Origin: GAS188 sp044445965
GTDB taxonomy: Bacteria; Pseudomonadota; Alphaproteobacteria; Rhizobiales; Beijerinckiaceae
Direction: 5' to 3'
Assembly: GCA_044445965.1 (NCBI GenBank)
Contig: JBIOEJ010000012.1
Coordinates: 5,563-69,562 of the forward strand
DNA length: 64,000 nucleotides
Shown here: one piece after another, positions 16,453 to 24,546 of the stretch
How the letters are laid out: each line of letters begins with the position of its first letter
Position numbering within the stretch: position 1 is the stretch's first letter
Program-made: the position numbers and the translations under genes
Notes under the pieces: generated by a model
What the model was told of the DNA's origin: nothing
Databases searched by the model: none
What the model saw: the letters and a program-made list of their open reading frames with translations, nothing else

Positions 16453-17835
16453 ATGACGGACATCGCCGATCTCTCGGCAACAGAGCTCGCCGCCGCGATC
16501 CGCGACCGGCGGATATCGCCGGTCGAAGCCGTCGAGGCCGCTCTCACGAGGATCGGGGCGCGCAGTGACCTCAACGCGTTCATGGCTCTCTGCGCCGAGC
16601 GTGCCCGCTCGGAAGCGAGGGCAGCCGAAACGGAGATCGCGAGAGGAGGGAAGTTGCCGCCGCTTCTCGGCATTCCCTTTTCGGTCAAGGACCTGACGAA
16701 CACTGCGGGTGTGGTCACGACCCAGGGGTCGGCTCTTTTCGCCGCCCATGTCCCGGCTGCCGACGCGATCGCGGTTGCCCGCATGCGCGCCGCCGGCGCC
16801 ATCCTGATCGGCAAGACGACGACGCCGGAGTTCGGGCACAAGCCTTTCACGGAAGGACCATTCTTCGGCCGGACGCTCAATCCGTGGAACAAGGACTACA
16901 CCTGCGGCGGCTCGAGCGGCGGCGCGGCGGTCGCCGTGGCGACCGGCATGGGGCCGCTCGCGCTCGGCTCCGATGGCGGCGGCTCGATCCGCATCCCGGC
17001 CGCCTGCTGCGGGGTCGTCGGCCTCAAGGCGACGCTCGGTGCCATCCCGAACCTGCAGGCACCCGACCTTTTCGGCGCGAACTCCTATGTCGGCCCGATG
17101 GCCCGCGATGTGGCCGGCGTCCGGATGATGCTCGACGCGCTGATCGGCCCGCACCGCCTAGACCCTTATGGGCAGGTCGAGGCCTTCCCGCGGCGTGAAC
17201 TCACGGCGCATGCAAAGCCCCGCATCGCGCTCCTCATGCGATGCGGCAACGTGCTCGACCAGCAAGTCGAATCCGCCATCGAGGCGGCGATGAAGAAGGC
17301 AGAGAGCCTCGGCATGGTCGTCGAGCCGATCGAGCGCGAGCTCGTCTCCCTCGAGCGTCATTTCCTGGTGCTGCTGCGTTCGCTGCTTCTGGCGCGGATC
17401 GGTGGATACGCGAAGAGCTCGCCGGAAAAGCTCGACCCGACGCTGCTCGCGACGATCGAGGCCGGACGCGTCTACAGTGGCGTCGATCTGTGCGAGGCGC
17501 AATTCGCGCGCAGCAAATGCTTTTCGGAGATCCAGGACATCCTGTTGCGGTTCGATCTCATTGCTTCTCCGACTCTCTCGGCGCCAGCCCTTCCCGTCGG
17601 ACTCGATCCGCACGGGCGCGTCGACATTGCCGGGCGCGATGCGGGCACGATCAGGGGAGCCTGGTATCCCTACACCTTTCCCTTCAACCTCACCGGCCAT
17701 CCGGCCGTGTCGCTGCCGTGCGGATTGTCGAATGACGGGCTGCCGATCGGCCTTCAGCTCGTCGGGCGCTGGCACGAGGACGACTATGTTCTCGACGTCG
17801 CCGCGAAGCTGGAAGAAGCGCTGCGGTTTGCGTGA
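16453..17835 (+). CDS. Amidase-signature family amidohydrolase
   Basis: A 460-residue amidase. The complete Ser-cisSer-Lys triad is visible: Lys79 in GIPFSVKD, cis-Ser154 in CGGSSGG and nucleophile Ser178 in SDGGGSIR. It hydrolyses an amide to a carboxylate plus amine or ammonia; the exact substrate cannot be read from sequence. Family members include GatA, aryl-acylamidases and AtzF. No GatB or GatC neighbours are present, so a tRNA-amidation role is unlikely. It probably acts on an intermediate made by the hydrolase and SDRs upstream. Confidence 0.92.
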   Translation: MTDIADLSATELAAAIRDRRISPVEAVEAALTRIGARSDLNAFMALCAERARSEARAAETEIARGGKLPPLLGIPFSVKDLTNTAGVVTTQGSALFAAHVPAADAIAVARMRAAGAILIGKTTTPEFGHKPFTEGPFFGRTLNPWNKDYTCGGSSGGAAVAVATGMGPLALGSDGGGSIRIPAACCGVVGLKATLGAIPNLQAPDLFGANSYVGPMARDVAGVRMMLDALIGPHRLDPYGQVEAFPRRELTAHAKPRIALLMRCGNVLDQQVESAIEAAMKKAESLGMVVEPIERELVSLERHFLVLLRSLLLARIGGYAKSSPEKLDPTLLATIEAGRVYSGVDLCEAQFARSKCFSEIQDILLRFDLIASPTLSAPALPVGLDPHGRVDIAGRDAGTIRGAWYPYTFPFNLTGHPAVSLPCGLSNDGLPIGLQLVGRWHEDDYVLDVAAKLEEALRFA

Positions 17836-17882
17836 GCCCAAAAGCCGGTCCGAATCTTCCATTGTCGAGGGCAGATGATGTG

Positions 17883-18030
17883 ATGAGCCATGGACGAGCC
17901 GCAAAGCCGACCATCGCCTTCGATGGGGCGGCACTCACTCCGTATGAGCGCTGCGAATTGCTCGCAAGCGCCGTCGTGCCGCAGCCGATCGCGCGGGTCT
18001 CGACGCTTGGCGCGGGCGGCCTCCCCACTG
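17883..18030 (+). pseudogene. Truncated flavin-reductase-like (DIM6/NTAB) gene remnant
   Basis: From ATG 17883 about 49 codons read as the start of a flavin-reductase-like FMN-binding protein: LTPYERCELLASAVVPQPIA followed by RVSTLGAGGLPT, matching the usual N-terminal pattern VVPRPIAWVSTL..G..N. Similarity stops at about 18030; the FMN-binding core is absent and the frame continues into unrelated sequence. It lies 47 bases after the amidase, so it may be the decayed end of that operon. Identification rests on motif recognition over a short segment. Confidence 0.5.
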
Positions 18031-18293
18031 GCGATAACCTCCCAGGCCGCGCAGCGTCTCCGCGATCTGGAGACGCGTGCCTTCCTCGGCCACGACGAGA
18101 TCGCACTCGGGTGGAATGTCACCAATATCGCTTGTTGAACGGGGGTCGGAACTGGGCTTGCCTCCCGGCAGGAACTGTTCAAGAATGCATTACCACGCAC
18201 GATTGGCCGTATATATGAACATGGCCGACAAAACGATTTGGCGAGGCTACGCAGTCCCATAAAATCGCGACACGGCGAAATCGAGGAGGAAAC
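18031..18293. other. Intergenic remnant region, no intact gene
   Basis: No complete gene is seen. On the minus strand, roughly 18190 down to 18045, a stretch with coding-like third-position bias reads IPPECDLVVAEEGTRLQIAE, but it has no start or stop context and I cannot name it. A good ribosome-binding site, GAGGAGGAAAC, lies directly before the ATG at 18294, so a promoter for the next operon should be here. Confidence 0.4.
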
Positions 18294-19349
18294 ATGCCGA
18301 TCTCCATCATGAGCCGCCGCTCCTTCGCATCAGGCGCGGCCGCGACCGCGCTTATCGCCGGAGACTCCCGATTTTCGAACGCCCAGAATGCCGCTGCCGG
18401 CGCGGTGCTCTCTCGGCCGACCGATCAGGCGCTCATCTCGGCGGCGAAGGCCGAAGGGGCGATCACGACCTATGGGGCATCGAGCATTGTCGCGATCAAA
18501 AGCGACGCCGACGACTTCCAGAAGGCCTATGGCATCCCGGTCACTTATACCCAGATCACATCTGCCCCGCTGACGGCGCGGGTCGATCAGGAAATCAAGG
18601 CCGGAGCGATCGCCGTCGATGTCATCACGACGGCCGACCGGGCCGCACTCGAGCGCTGGGTCGCCGGTGGGCAGATCGGCAAGCTGCCGATGCTGAACTT
18701 TCCGCAACAGACCGAGTATCTCGCGCAAATCCAGGCCGTCTATCAGGCGCTGTTCTACAATACGTCGTTGGTTTCGGGCTCGAATATTCCCAAGGCCTGG
18801 AGCGAAGTTCTCGATCCCCGTTTCACGGGAAAGATCGTCCTCGGCACGCCCCGGATCGCACCGGGCTATAGCGAGCTCTATTACGCGCTCCTCAAGCACC
18901 CCAAATACGGCACGGCATTCTTCGAGCAGCTCGCCAAGCAAAATCCCCGCGTCGTCCAGAGCCCGGTGCTCGTGGCGCAGTCCGTCGCCTCGGGCGAAGC
19001 CAGCCTCGGCTTCACGGGGCTCCCCTATGAAGCTGTCAACATCACCAACGCCAATCCGAGCGCGCCGATCGCCTACACTTATCTCGACGTGGTGACCGGG
19101 GCTTACACATACGTCGCCATCAATGCCAAGGCACAGCACCCGAATGCCGCGAAGCTCTTCGCGGCATGGATGCTGTCGCCCGAAGGCCAGGTCGCCCATA
19201 ACGGAGAGGGACGCGCCTCGAGCCTTCTGGGCGACCTTCCCGGAACGCTGAAAGCGCCCGATCCGAGCCGGATCGATCCGACCACGGCCGAGATGGTTGT
19301 GGCGGATTATGCGACGCTGACCTCCCTGTTCGACAGGCTGTTCGGCTAG
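18294..19349 (+). CDS. AfuA/FbpA-type ABC importer substrate-binding protein
   Basis: A 351-residue extracellular solute-binding protein of the Fe(III)/phosphonate class. The N-terminus contains SRRSFASGAAATALIAGD, a twin-arginine-like signal, suggesting Tat or Sec export to the periplasm. LISAAKAEGAITTYGASS and FYNTSLV are typical landmarks. ATG 18294 is supported by GGAGGAAAC immediately upstream. Although the class is named for iron, many relatives bind organic ligands, and co-expression with a mutase accessory gene favours an organic substrate (inference). Confidence 0.9.
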   Translation: MPISIMSRRSFASGAAATALIAGDSRFSNAQNAAAGAVLSRPTDQALISAAKAEGAITTYGASSIVAIKSDADDFQKAYGIPVTYTQITSAPLTARVDQEIKAGAIAVDVITTADRAALERWVAGGQIGKLPMLNFPQQTEYLAQIQAVYQALFYNTSLVSGSNIPKAWSEVLDPRFTGKIVLGTPRIAPGYSELYYALLKHPKYGTAFFEQLAKQNPRVVQSPVLVAQSVASGEASLGFTGLPYEAVNITNANPSAPIAYTYLDVVTGAYTYVAINAKAQHPNAAKLFAAWMLSPEGQVAHNGEGRASSLLGDLPGTLKAPDPSRIDPTTAEMVVADYATLTSLFDRLFG

Positions 19350-19355
19350 GGCCGG

Positions 19356-20483
19356 ATGTTCATCGCTTTCGACCATGTCTCCAAGCGCTTCGAGCGCGAG
19401 AGGAGCCAGGACAAGGCCACGGTCGTTGCGGTCAAGGACATCACGCTCGGCGTCGCACGCGGAGAGGTGCTGGCCCTCGTCGGTCCGAGCGGCTCAGGCA
19501 AGACGACGCTGCTGCGCTGTCTTGCCGGCCTCGAGACGCCCGATCGAGGCGTGATCCGCATCGGGGACAGGGATGTCTTTTCCTCATCGGCCTCGATCGA
19601 TGTGCCGACCGAGCGGCGCGATGTCGGCCTGATTTTCCAGAGCTACGCCCTGTGGCCTCATCTGACGGTCGAGCAAAACGTCGCCTATCCGCTGGAGAGG
19701 CGCAAGGTCTCCACTCCCGAACGCAAGGCGCGCGTGGCGAGATATCTCGATCTCGTCGATTGCGGGCGCCTGGCCCAGCGCTACCCGCACGAGCTCAGCG
19801 GCGGGCAGCAGCAGCGCATCGCGCTCGCGCGTGCGCTGGTCTACGAGCCCGCGGTGGTGCTGTTCGACGAGCCGCTCAGCAACCTCGATCCAACGCTGCG
19901 CGAGCATCTGCGTTCGCAAATTCGCGAGCTTCAACGCCGGGTCGGCTTCACCGGCGTCTACGTGACCCATGACCAGGGCGAGGCCTTCTACATCGGCGAC
20001 CGGGTCGCGCTGTTGAACGAGGGCGCCCTCGCGCAATGCGGGACGCCGGATGAAATCTACTTGCACCCGAACGGGCCGAGCGTGGCGAGCTTCGTCGGTG
20101 CCACCAATGCCGCCGAAGGCGAGCTCACCGAAGGCGGGAAGGCCTTCGTGTCGCCAGCTCTTGGACGAATCGACATTGCTGCGGCGCCTGCGCTTTCCGG
20201 CAGGGACGCCAAATGCATTCTCATGCTGCGCCCCGAGTCCCTGCGCCTCGGTGCGCCCGAGGGAGGCAGGCCGCAGGCCGTCGTCGTCGACCGGGCGCTC
20301 ATCGGGGCATCGGAGGAGTATACGTTACAGCTGCCGACCGGCTTGCGCTGGCGCGCCCGGCTCGGCATTCAGCCGATCCGGTTCAAGGCCGGCGAGCGTG
20401 TCGGGCTCGACTTCGCGGCCGACAAGGCATTGCTGTTCGAAGCTTCGCAGCAAACGGGATGCGATGCGAGATTGCCGTCGTGA
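19356..20483 (+). CDS. AfuC/PotA-type ABC importer ATPase
   Basis: A 375-residue ATPase. Walker A GPSGSGKTT lies at about residues 45-53, the signature LSGGQQQR near 147-154 and Walker B VVLFDEPLSNLDPTL follows. A C-terminal TOBE domain (about residues 250-365) is present. It begins six bases after the binding-protein stop and ends in a GTGA overlap with the permease gene, so all parts of the importer are translationally linked. Confidence 0.92.
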   Translation: MFIAFDHVSKRFERERSQDKATVVAVKDITLGVARGEVLALVGPSGSGKTTLLRCLAGLETPDRGVIRIGDRDVFSSSASIDVPTERRDVGLIFQSYALWPHLTVEQNVAYPLERRKVSTPERKARVARYLDLVDCGRLAQRYPHELSGGQQQRIALARALVYEPAVVLFDEPLSNLDPTLREHLRSQIRELQRRVGFTGVYVTHDQGEAFYIGDRVALLNEGALAQCGTPDEIYLHPNGPSVASFVGATNAAEGELTEGGKAFVSPALGRIDIAAAPALSGRDAKCILMLRPESLRLGAPEGGRPQAVVVDRALIGASEEYTLQLPTGLRWRARLGIQPIRFKAGERVGLDFAADKALLFEASQQTGCDARLPS

Positions 20484-22153
20484 GGATCGCGTCGGTCTCG
20501 CGCGGATGGCCGGGTGCAGTTCTCGGCCTCTCGGTGGCCGTGTTCGTGGTCTATCCACTGTTACAACTCCTCCTGAATGCGCTTGCGATCGGCGCAGGCG
20601 GCGCATTGCTTCAGCCCTACAGAGAGGCTTTCGCCAGTCCCGTGGCGCTGTCGGCGTTGTGGGGGACGGTCTGGCTGACCGCTGCGAGCGTTCTATTCGG
20701 CGTCCCGTGCGCGGTGCTGCTGGCGTGGATCACGAGCAGCACCGACGCGCCGCTCGTCAAGGCGCTCGCCGCGCTGCCGACGCTGAGCCTCGCTCTGTCG
20801 CCGCTGGTTGGCGCGGTCGGCTGGCTCGTGCTCCTCGCGCCGCGCGTCGGAATCCTGAACCTCGCCTTGCGTCATGTCCTCGGGCTGCACGCCGATATCG
20901 GTCCCCTGAACGCCTACAGCATTCCGGTGATCGTCATGCTGATGAGCTTCTACGTCGTCCCTTATGTCTACGGACCGGCTTATGCGGCCTTCACCCAGAT
21001 CGATTCCAGCCTGCTCGAAGCCGCCCGAATCTGCGGGGCCGAGCCGCGCTCCGCCTTTCTGACCATCGCCGTCCCGATCCTGCGGCCGGCGATCCTGGCT
21101 GGCGCTTTGATCGCGGCCGTGATGGCAGCCTCGATGTTCGCCATACCGCTCATCCTGGCGAGCGGAACGGGCCTGCGGGTCATACCGACCCAGATCTACC
21201 AATACATCAACCAGGAAGGGCGACCGGCGCCGGCGACCGCGATGGCCTCGCTTCTGAGCGCCGCGACGATCCTCGCGATGTTCCTCTACCTGCGTGCGCT
21301 GAGCCATGGCCGCTTCGTGACCGTCTCGGGCAAGGGGGCGCGGCGCTCGCGTGCCAAGCTCGGAGGATGGCGGTGGACCGCGACAAGCGCGGTGCTGCTG
21401 TTCCTGACCCTTTCCTTTATCGTGCCGCTGGCGAGCCTGATCTATCTTTCGCTGGTCGGCTTCTGGAGCGGGGACGTCTTCAGCCAGAAGGTCTCGTTCG
21501 ACCAGTATCGCCGGCTCGTCGATTTCCCGTCCGCCATGCGCGCGCTCTTCAACAGCACGTGGCTCTCAGCGCTGGCGGCTACCCTCGCGCTGCTGTGCGG
21601 CCTCATCGTCAGCTACAGGCGCCTGAGGCGGCCGCATGCCGGCAATCGTCTCCTCGCTTTTCTGGCATCGCTGCCCCTCGGCGTGCCCTCGATCGTGCTC
21701 GGCCTCGCCTTTCTCTTCGCCTTCACCGGCGCGCCGCTGCCGCTATACGGGACAGCCGCCATCCTGGTCCTCGCCTATACGGTGCATGTGCTGCCGATTT
21801 CCGCGCGCAACAGCGAGGCCGGGCTTCGCCAACTCGCCCCGGAACTCGAGGAGGCGGGGAGGGTCTGCGGGGATACGCGGGGCGGCGTGCTGCGCCGCAT
21901 CCTCGTTCCGCTTCTACGCCAGCCCCTCCTGGCGGCCTGGGCTCTGACCTTCATCATCCTGTTCCGCGACGTCTCGATCTCGGTGCTGCTCTATACGCCT
22001 TCCACCATTCCCTCCGCGGTCGCGCTCTTGTCGATCTTCGACCAGGGATGGATTACAGGCGCCGCCGCCTATTCGGTGATCGTCACGGCCATCAGCGTTG
22101 TCATCGTTGGCCTCGTCATCATTTCCCAGTCGCCGAGGGCGCATGAGACATGA
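20480..22153 (+). CDS. AfuB-type fused ABC importer permease
   Basis: A 557-residue permease in which two permease halves are fused, as in iron-type (FbpB/AfuB) systems. The first half has the EAA-like loop SSLLEAARICGAEPRSAFL, the second half ELEEAGRVCGDTRGGVL, each followed by the G...I/L..P pattern. The start is taken as GTG 20480, overlapping the ATPase stop; ATG 20459 in the same frame is an alternative. The last 11 bases overlap the mutL-like gene, which ties that gene to the transporter mRNA. Confidence 0.9.
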   Translation: MRIASVSRGWPGAVLGLSVAVFVVYPLLQLLLNALAIGAGGALLQPYREAFASPVALSALWGTVWLTAASVLFGVPCAVLLAWITSSTDAPLVKALAALPTLSLALSPLVGAVGWLVLLAPRVGILNLALRHVLGLHADIGPLNAYSIPVIVMLMSFYVVPYVYGPAYAAFTQIDSSLLEAARICGAEPRSAFLTIAVPILRPAILAGALIAAVMAASMFAIPLILASGTGLRVIPTQIYQYINQEGRPAPATAMASLLSAATILAMFLYLRALSHGRFVTVSGKGARRSRAKLGGWRWTATSAVLLFLTLSFIVPLASLIYLSLVGFWSGDVFSQKVSFDQYRRLVDFPSAMRALFNSTWLSALAATLALLCGLIVSYRRLRRPHAGNRLLAFLASLPLGVPSIVLGLAFLFAFTGAPLPLYGTAAILVLAYTVHVLPISARNSEAGLRQLAPELEEAGRVCGDTRGGVLRRILVPLLRQPLLAAWALTFIILFRDVSISVLLYTPSTIPSAVALLSIFDQGWITGAAAYSVIVTAISVVIVGLVIISQSPRAHET

Positions 22154-23516
22154 CGTGGAACAGGTCGGTCTTCTGATCGACGTCGGCAGCACTTGGACGA
22201 AGGGTGTGGCCGTCTCGCTCCGCGACGGCACGCTGCTCGCCCGGCGGCAGCATCCGACGACGCTTGCGCAAGGGATCATGGTCGGGGTTCACCCTGTCAT
22301 CGATGAGCTCTCGGGCAGCGCCCATGGCGATGTTGTGTTCAGGGCAGCGTCGAGCAGCGCGGCGGGCGGTCTGCGCGTCGCGGCGATCGGCCTCGTGCCT
22401 GATCTCACGGGGATTGCGGCACGTCAGGCGAGCCTGGGCGCCGGAGCACGCGTGGTATTCACCGGCAACTATATTCTCGCGCCCGAAGAGATCGATGCGA
22501 TGCTGCTGACAGAGCCGGACATCCTCCTCTTGTGCGGAGGCACGGATGGCGGGAACGCCGAGGTCATTCTCGAGAATTCGCGGCGCCTGGCGCGGGCGCG
22601 ACCTGCCGCGGCGGTCGTGCTCGCCGGCAACAAAACGGCGCGGGCGGAAGCGAAGAATATCCTGGAAGGAAGTGGTCTCGAAGTTCGAGTTGCCGAGAAC
22701 GTCCTGCCGGCGATCGACACGCTTGCTGTCGAATCCGCCCAGGCCGCGATCCGCGATCTGTTCCTCGAACGGATCGTGATCGCGCGAAGCATCGAGGAGC
22801 TGCGCGCCTGGGCGGGCGATGGATTGAAGCCGACGCCCCGCGCCGTCCTCGAGGCGACGGAATTTCTCGCCGACGGGCCGTTGCGGCTCGGCAGCCTCGT
22901 CGTGGTCGACATCGGCGGTGCGACGACTGACGTGCATTCGGTAGGCGGCACGGAACCGCAGCCGGGCGTCCTGATCCGCGGATTGCCCGAGCCGCGTATC
23001 AAACGCACGGTCGAGGGAGATCTCGGCCTCAGGGTCAGCGCCGCCGCGGCGGCCGACGCGCTCGGCGCCGAAGCTCTCGCCCTCAGGATCGGCACGAGCG
23101 CGCAGGAGGTGCGTCTCGAGGCAGACCGCCGAGTAGAGGACACGGCGGTTCTGCAAGATGAGGACAGCTTCGACCGCATCCTCGCCGCAGCGGCGATCGC
23201 CGAGGCGTTGAGCCGGCATGCCGGCCGGATCGAGGCCATTCCGCTGCGAAAGAATCAATGGTTTCAGGTCGGGAAGGATCTGCGGCGCACGCGAACGCTC
23301 ATCGGCAGCGGGGGCGTGTTCGCGGCCCGTTCGGACGCCGGCGACATACTCGCATCGGCCTTGCGTGATGCGGCGACGAGCGGCCGTCTCGTTCCCGAGG
23401 CGCCGACCTGCCTGATCGATCGCCTTTACGTGCTCTATGCGGTGGGACTCTTGGCCGATCGGCATCCGCAGGCCGCCGCGGCGTTGGCGCGCTCGAGCCT
23501 CAACCTGCGTCCCTAA
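22143..23516 (+). CDS. glmL: Glutamate mutase accessory protein MutL/GlmL family
   Basis: A 457-residue ASKHA-fold ATPase of the GlmL/MutL family. The phosphate-1 loop DVGSTWTKGVAV is at residues 13-24, and VVDIGGATTDVHSVGG is the second nucleotide motif. LLCGGTDGGNAEVILENS is characteristic of the family. The protein is thought to reactivate or chaperone the B12-dependent mutase by exchanging damaged cobalamin, as related reactivases do. The catalytic subunits are encoded at 29653-31597, across a convergent IclR gene and a divergent promoter. ATG 22143 overlaps the permease gene by 11 bases. The name follows the family; the mutase substrate may not be glutamate. Confidence 0.88.
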   Translation: MRHDVEQVGLLIDVGSTWTKGVAVSLRDGTLLARRQHPTTLAQGIMVGVHPVIDELSGSAHGDVVFRAASSSAAGGLRVAAIGLVPDLTGIAARQASLGAGARVVFTGNYILAPEEIDAMLLTEPDILLLCGGTDGGNAEVILENSRRLARARPAAAVVLAGNKTARAEAKNILEGSGLEVRVAENVLPAIDTLAVESAQAAIRDLFLERIVIARSIEELRAWAGDGLKPTPRAVLEATEFLADGPLRLGSLVVVDIGGATTDVHSVGGTEPQPGVLIRGLPEPRIKRTVEGDLGLRVSAAAAADALGAEALALRIGTSAQEVRLEADRRVEDTAVLQDEDSFDRILAAAAIAEALSRHAGRIEAIPLRKNQWFQVGKDLRRTRTLIGSGGVFAARSDAGDILASALRDAATSGRLVPEAPTCLIDRLYVLYAVGLLADRHPQAAAALARSSLNLRP

Positions 23517-24229
23517 CGGGAGAGAATATCGGTCTGGATGTGCCTGATGGTCTTTTCGAGCAAGGGCCAGATCCGCTTTCGCATGTCGGCCATTCGCTCG
23601 CGCGGCCCGAGCACCGCCAACGCCGCGATCGGCGACCCCGCCTCGTCGAGGATCGGCGCCGCGATGGCATGGACGCCCTTGACGACCTCACCCTCGTTCA
23701 CGGAGTAGCCGGTGCGCCGGATATCGGCGAAGACGCGCCCGAGCGCTGCCGATTTGGCAGGCGAAGTCGACGAATCCGGCGCATTCGGGGAATCGGCTGC
23801 CCCGTCGAAGGCAAGGAAGACGCGCCCGATCGCCGTCGTCTCGAGCGGGCGCGTATCGCCGATATCGACGGCGTAGCGAATGGGGTGCGGGCCGGGCGAC
23901 TGCTCGACATACATGAATTGGTTGTGGACGCGCACGGCGAGCAGAACCGTCTCCGCGGCCTCTCGCGCCAGACGGTCAAGCGCCGGCTTCATGGCCATCA
24001 GGGCCTTGCCTTTGCGCGCCACGCGATAGCTCAGCGAGATGAGCTGGATGCCCGGAAGATAGCGTCCATCGATCAGCGCGACATAGCCGGCATCCCGCAG
24101 GCTCGCGAGCAGCTGGCTGAGCGTGCTCTTCGGGATCGCGAGGCGGCGCGCCAGTTCGGCATGCGTGGGCGGATGGTCCGACCCGGCAATGATCTCGACG
24201 AGCTTCAGGCTTCGTTTGACGCTGCTCAT
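23513..24229 (-). CDS. IclR-family transcriptional regulator
   Basis: A 238-residue regulator. The winged helix-turn-helix lies at about residues 1-60 (HAELARRLAIPKSTLSQLLASL is the HTH core), and the IclR ligand-binding domain follows, with RPLETTAIGRVFLAF and the C-terminal GVHAIAAPILDEAGSPIAALAV. The start is taken at 24229, close to the usual family beginning; ATG 24241 is equally in frame. The gene is convergent with mutL (four-base overlap) and divergent from HyuB. Two near-identical 18-base operators at 24318-24335 and 24511-24528 lie in the shared promoter region, fitting control of itself and of the HyuB operon. Confidence 0.9.
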   Translation of the reverse strand: MSSVKRSLKLVEIIAGSDHPPTHAELARRLAIPKSTLSQLLASLRDAGYVALIDGRYLPGIQLISLSYRVARKGKALMAMKPALDRLAREAAETVLLAVRVHNQFMYVEQSPGPHPIRYAVDIGDTRPLETTAIGRVFLAFDGAADSPNAPDSSTSPAKSAALGRVFADIRRTGYSVNEGEVVKGVHAIAAPILDEAGSPIAALAVLGPRERMADMRKRIWPLLEKTIRHIQTDILSR

Positions 24230-24317
24230 GACTACTTGCATCTGCCGTATTGCGGCATGGCCGAGCGTCGCGGCGGGATGATCGCCGCGAGTGCCGGGTG
24301 AGGTGTCCTCAAACACT

Positions 24318-24335
24318 TGTTCGTATTTAAGAACA
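24318..24335. promoter_or_regulatory. Candidate IclR operator 1
   Basis: TGTTCGTATTTAAGAACA has TGTTC/GAACA half sites in an 18-base palindrome. It is 88 bases upstream of the IclR start and differs by one base from operator 2. Confidence 0.75.
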
Positions 24336-24510
24336 CTGTGCCAGTCAACGCGGGAACGTCCCCTTCGCGAAGGCGCGAAGATCGCTGAGCCGGCCCCCCG
24401 AGCATGACCATCGCGGGGCTGCGCCCCCGGCGCCGATTTGGGGGGCGAGCCCACGAAGCGCCGAGCTTGCGCCTAAAGGCCCACTGACCTAAGATCGAAA
24501 CACGATCATT

Positions 24511-24528
24511 TGTTCGTATATAAGAACA
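24511..24528. promoter_or_regulatory. Candidate IclR operator 2
   Basis: TGTTCGTATATAAGAACA is an 18-base palindrome almost abutting the ribosome-binding site of the HyuB gene. Bound regulator would occlude the promoter or transcription start, consistent with repression until an inducer is present. Confidence 0.78.
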
Positions 24529-24530
24529 CC

Positions 24531-24537
24531 AAGGAGG
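24531..24537 (+). promoter_or_regulatory. Ribosome-binding site deciding the HyuB start
   Basis: AAGGAGG is a consensus site. It is only 3 bases from an in-frame TTG at 24541 but 9 bases from GTG 24547, so GTG 24547 is the more likely initiation codon. Confidence 0.7.
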
Positions 24538-24546
24538 CCGTTGAAA

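Larger units (their letters stand above)
24230..24546. promoter_or_regulatory. Divergent promoter region between IclR and HyuB genes
   Basis: 317 bases without a credible gene. It holds the two palindromic operator candidates listed separately, about 193 bases apart centre to centre, one on each side. The spacer between them is GC-rich with short self-complementary runs (CCCCCCGAGC...GGGGGGCGAGC). I recognise no B12 riboswitch here. Confidence 0.6.

Noticed and set aside
18045..18190. Minus-strand coding-like stretch beyond the flavin-reductase remnant
   Set aside because: Third-position bias is suggestive, but there is no start, stop context or family similarity, so it is not called a gene.
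24230..24546. Cobalamin riboswitch upstream of the mutase operon
   Set aside because: I recognised no B12-box or riboswitch-like core here; the region is explained by paired operators and a GC-rich spacer.
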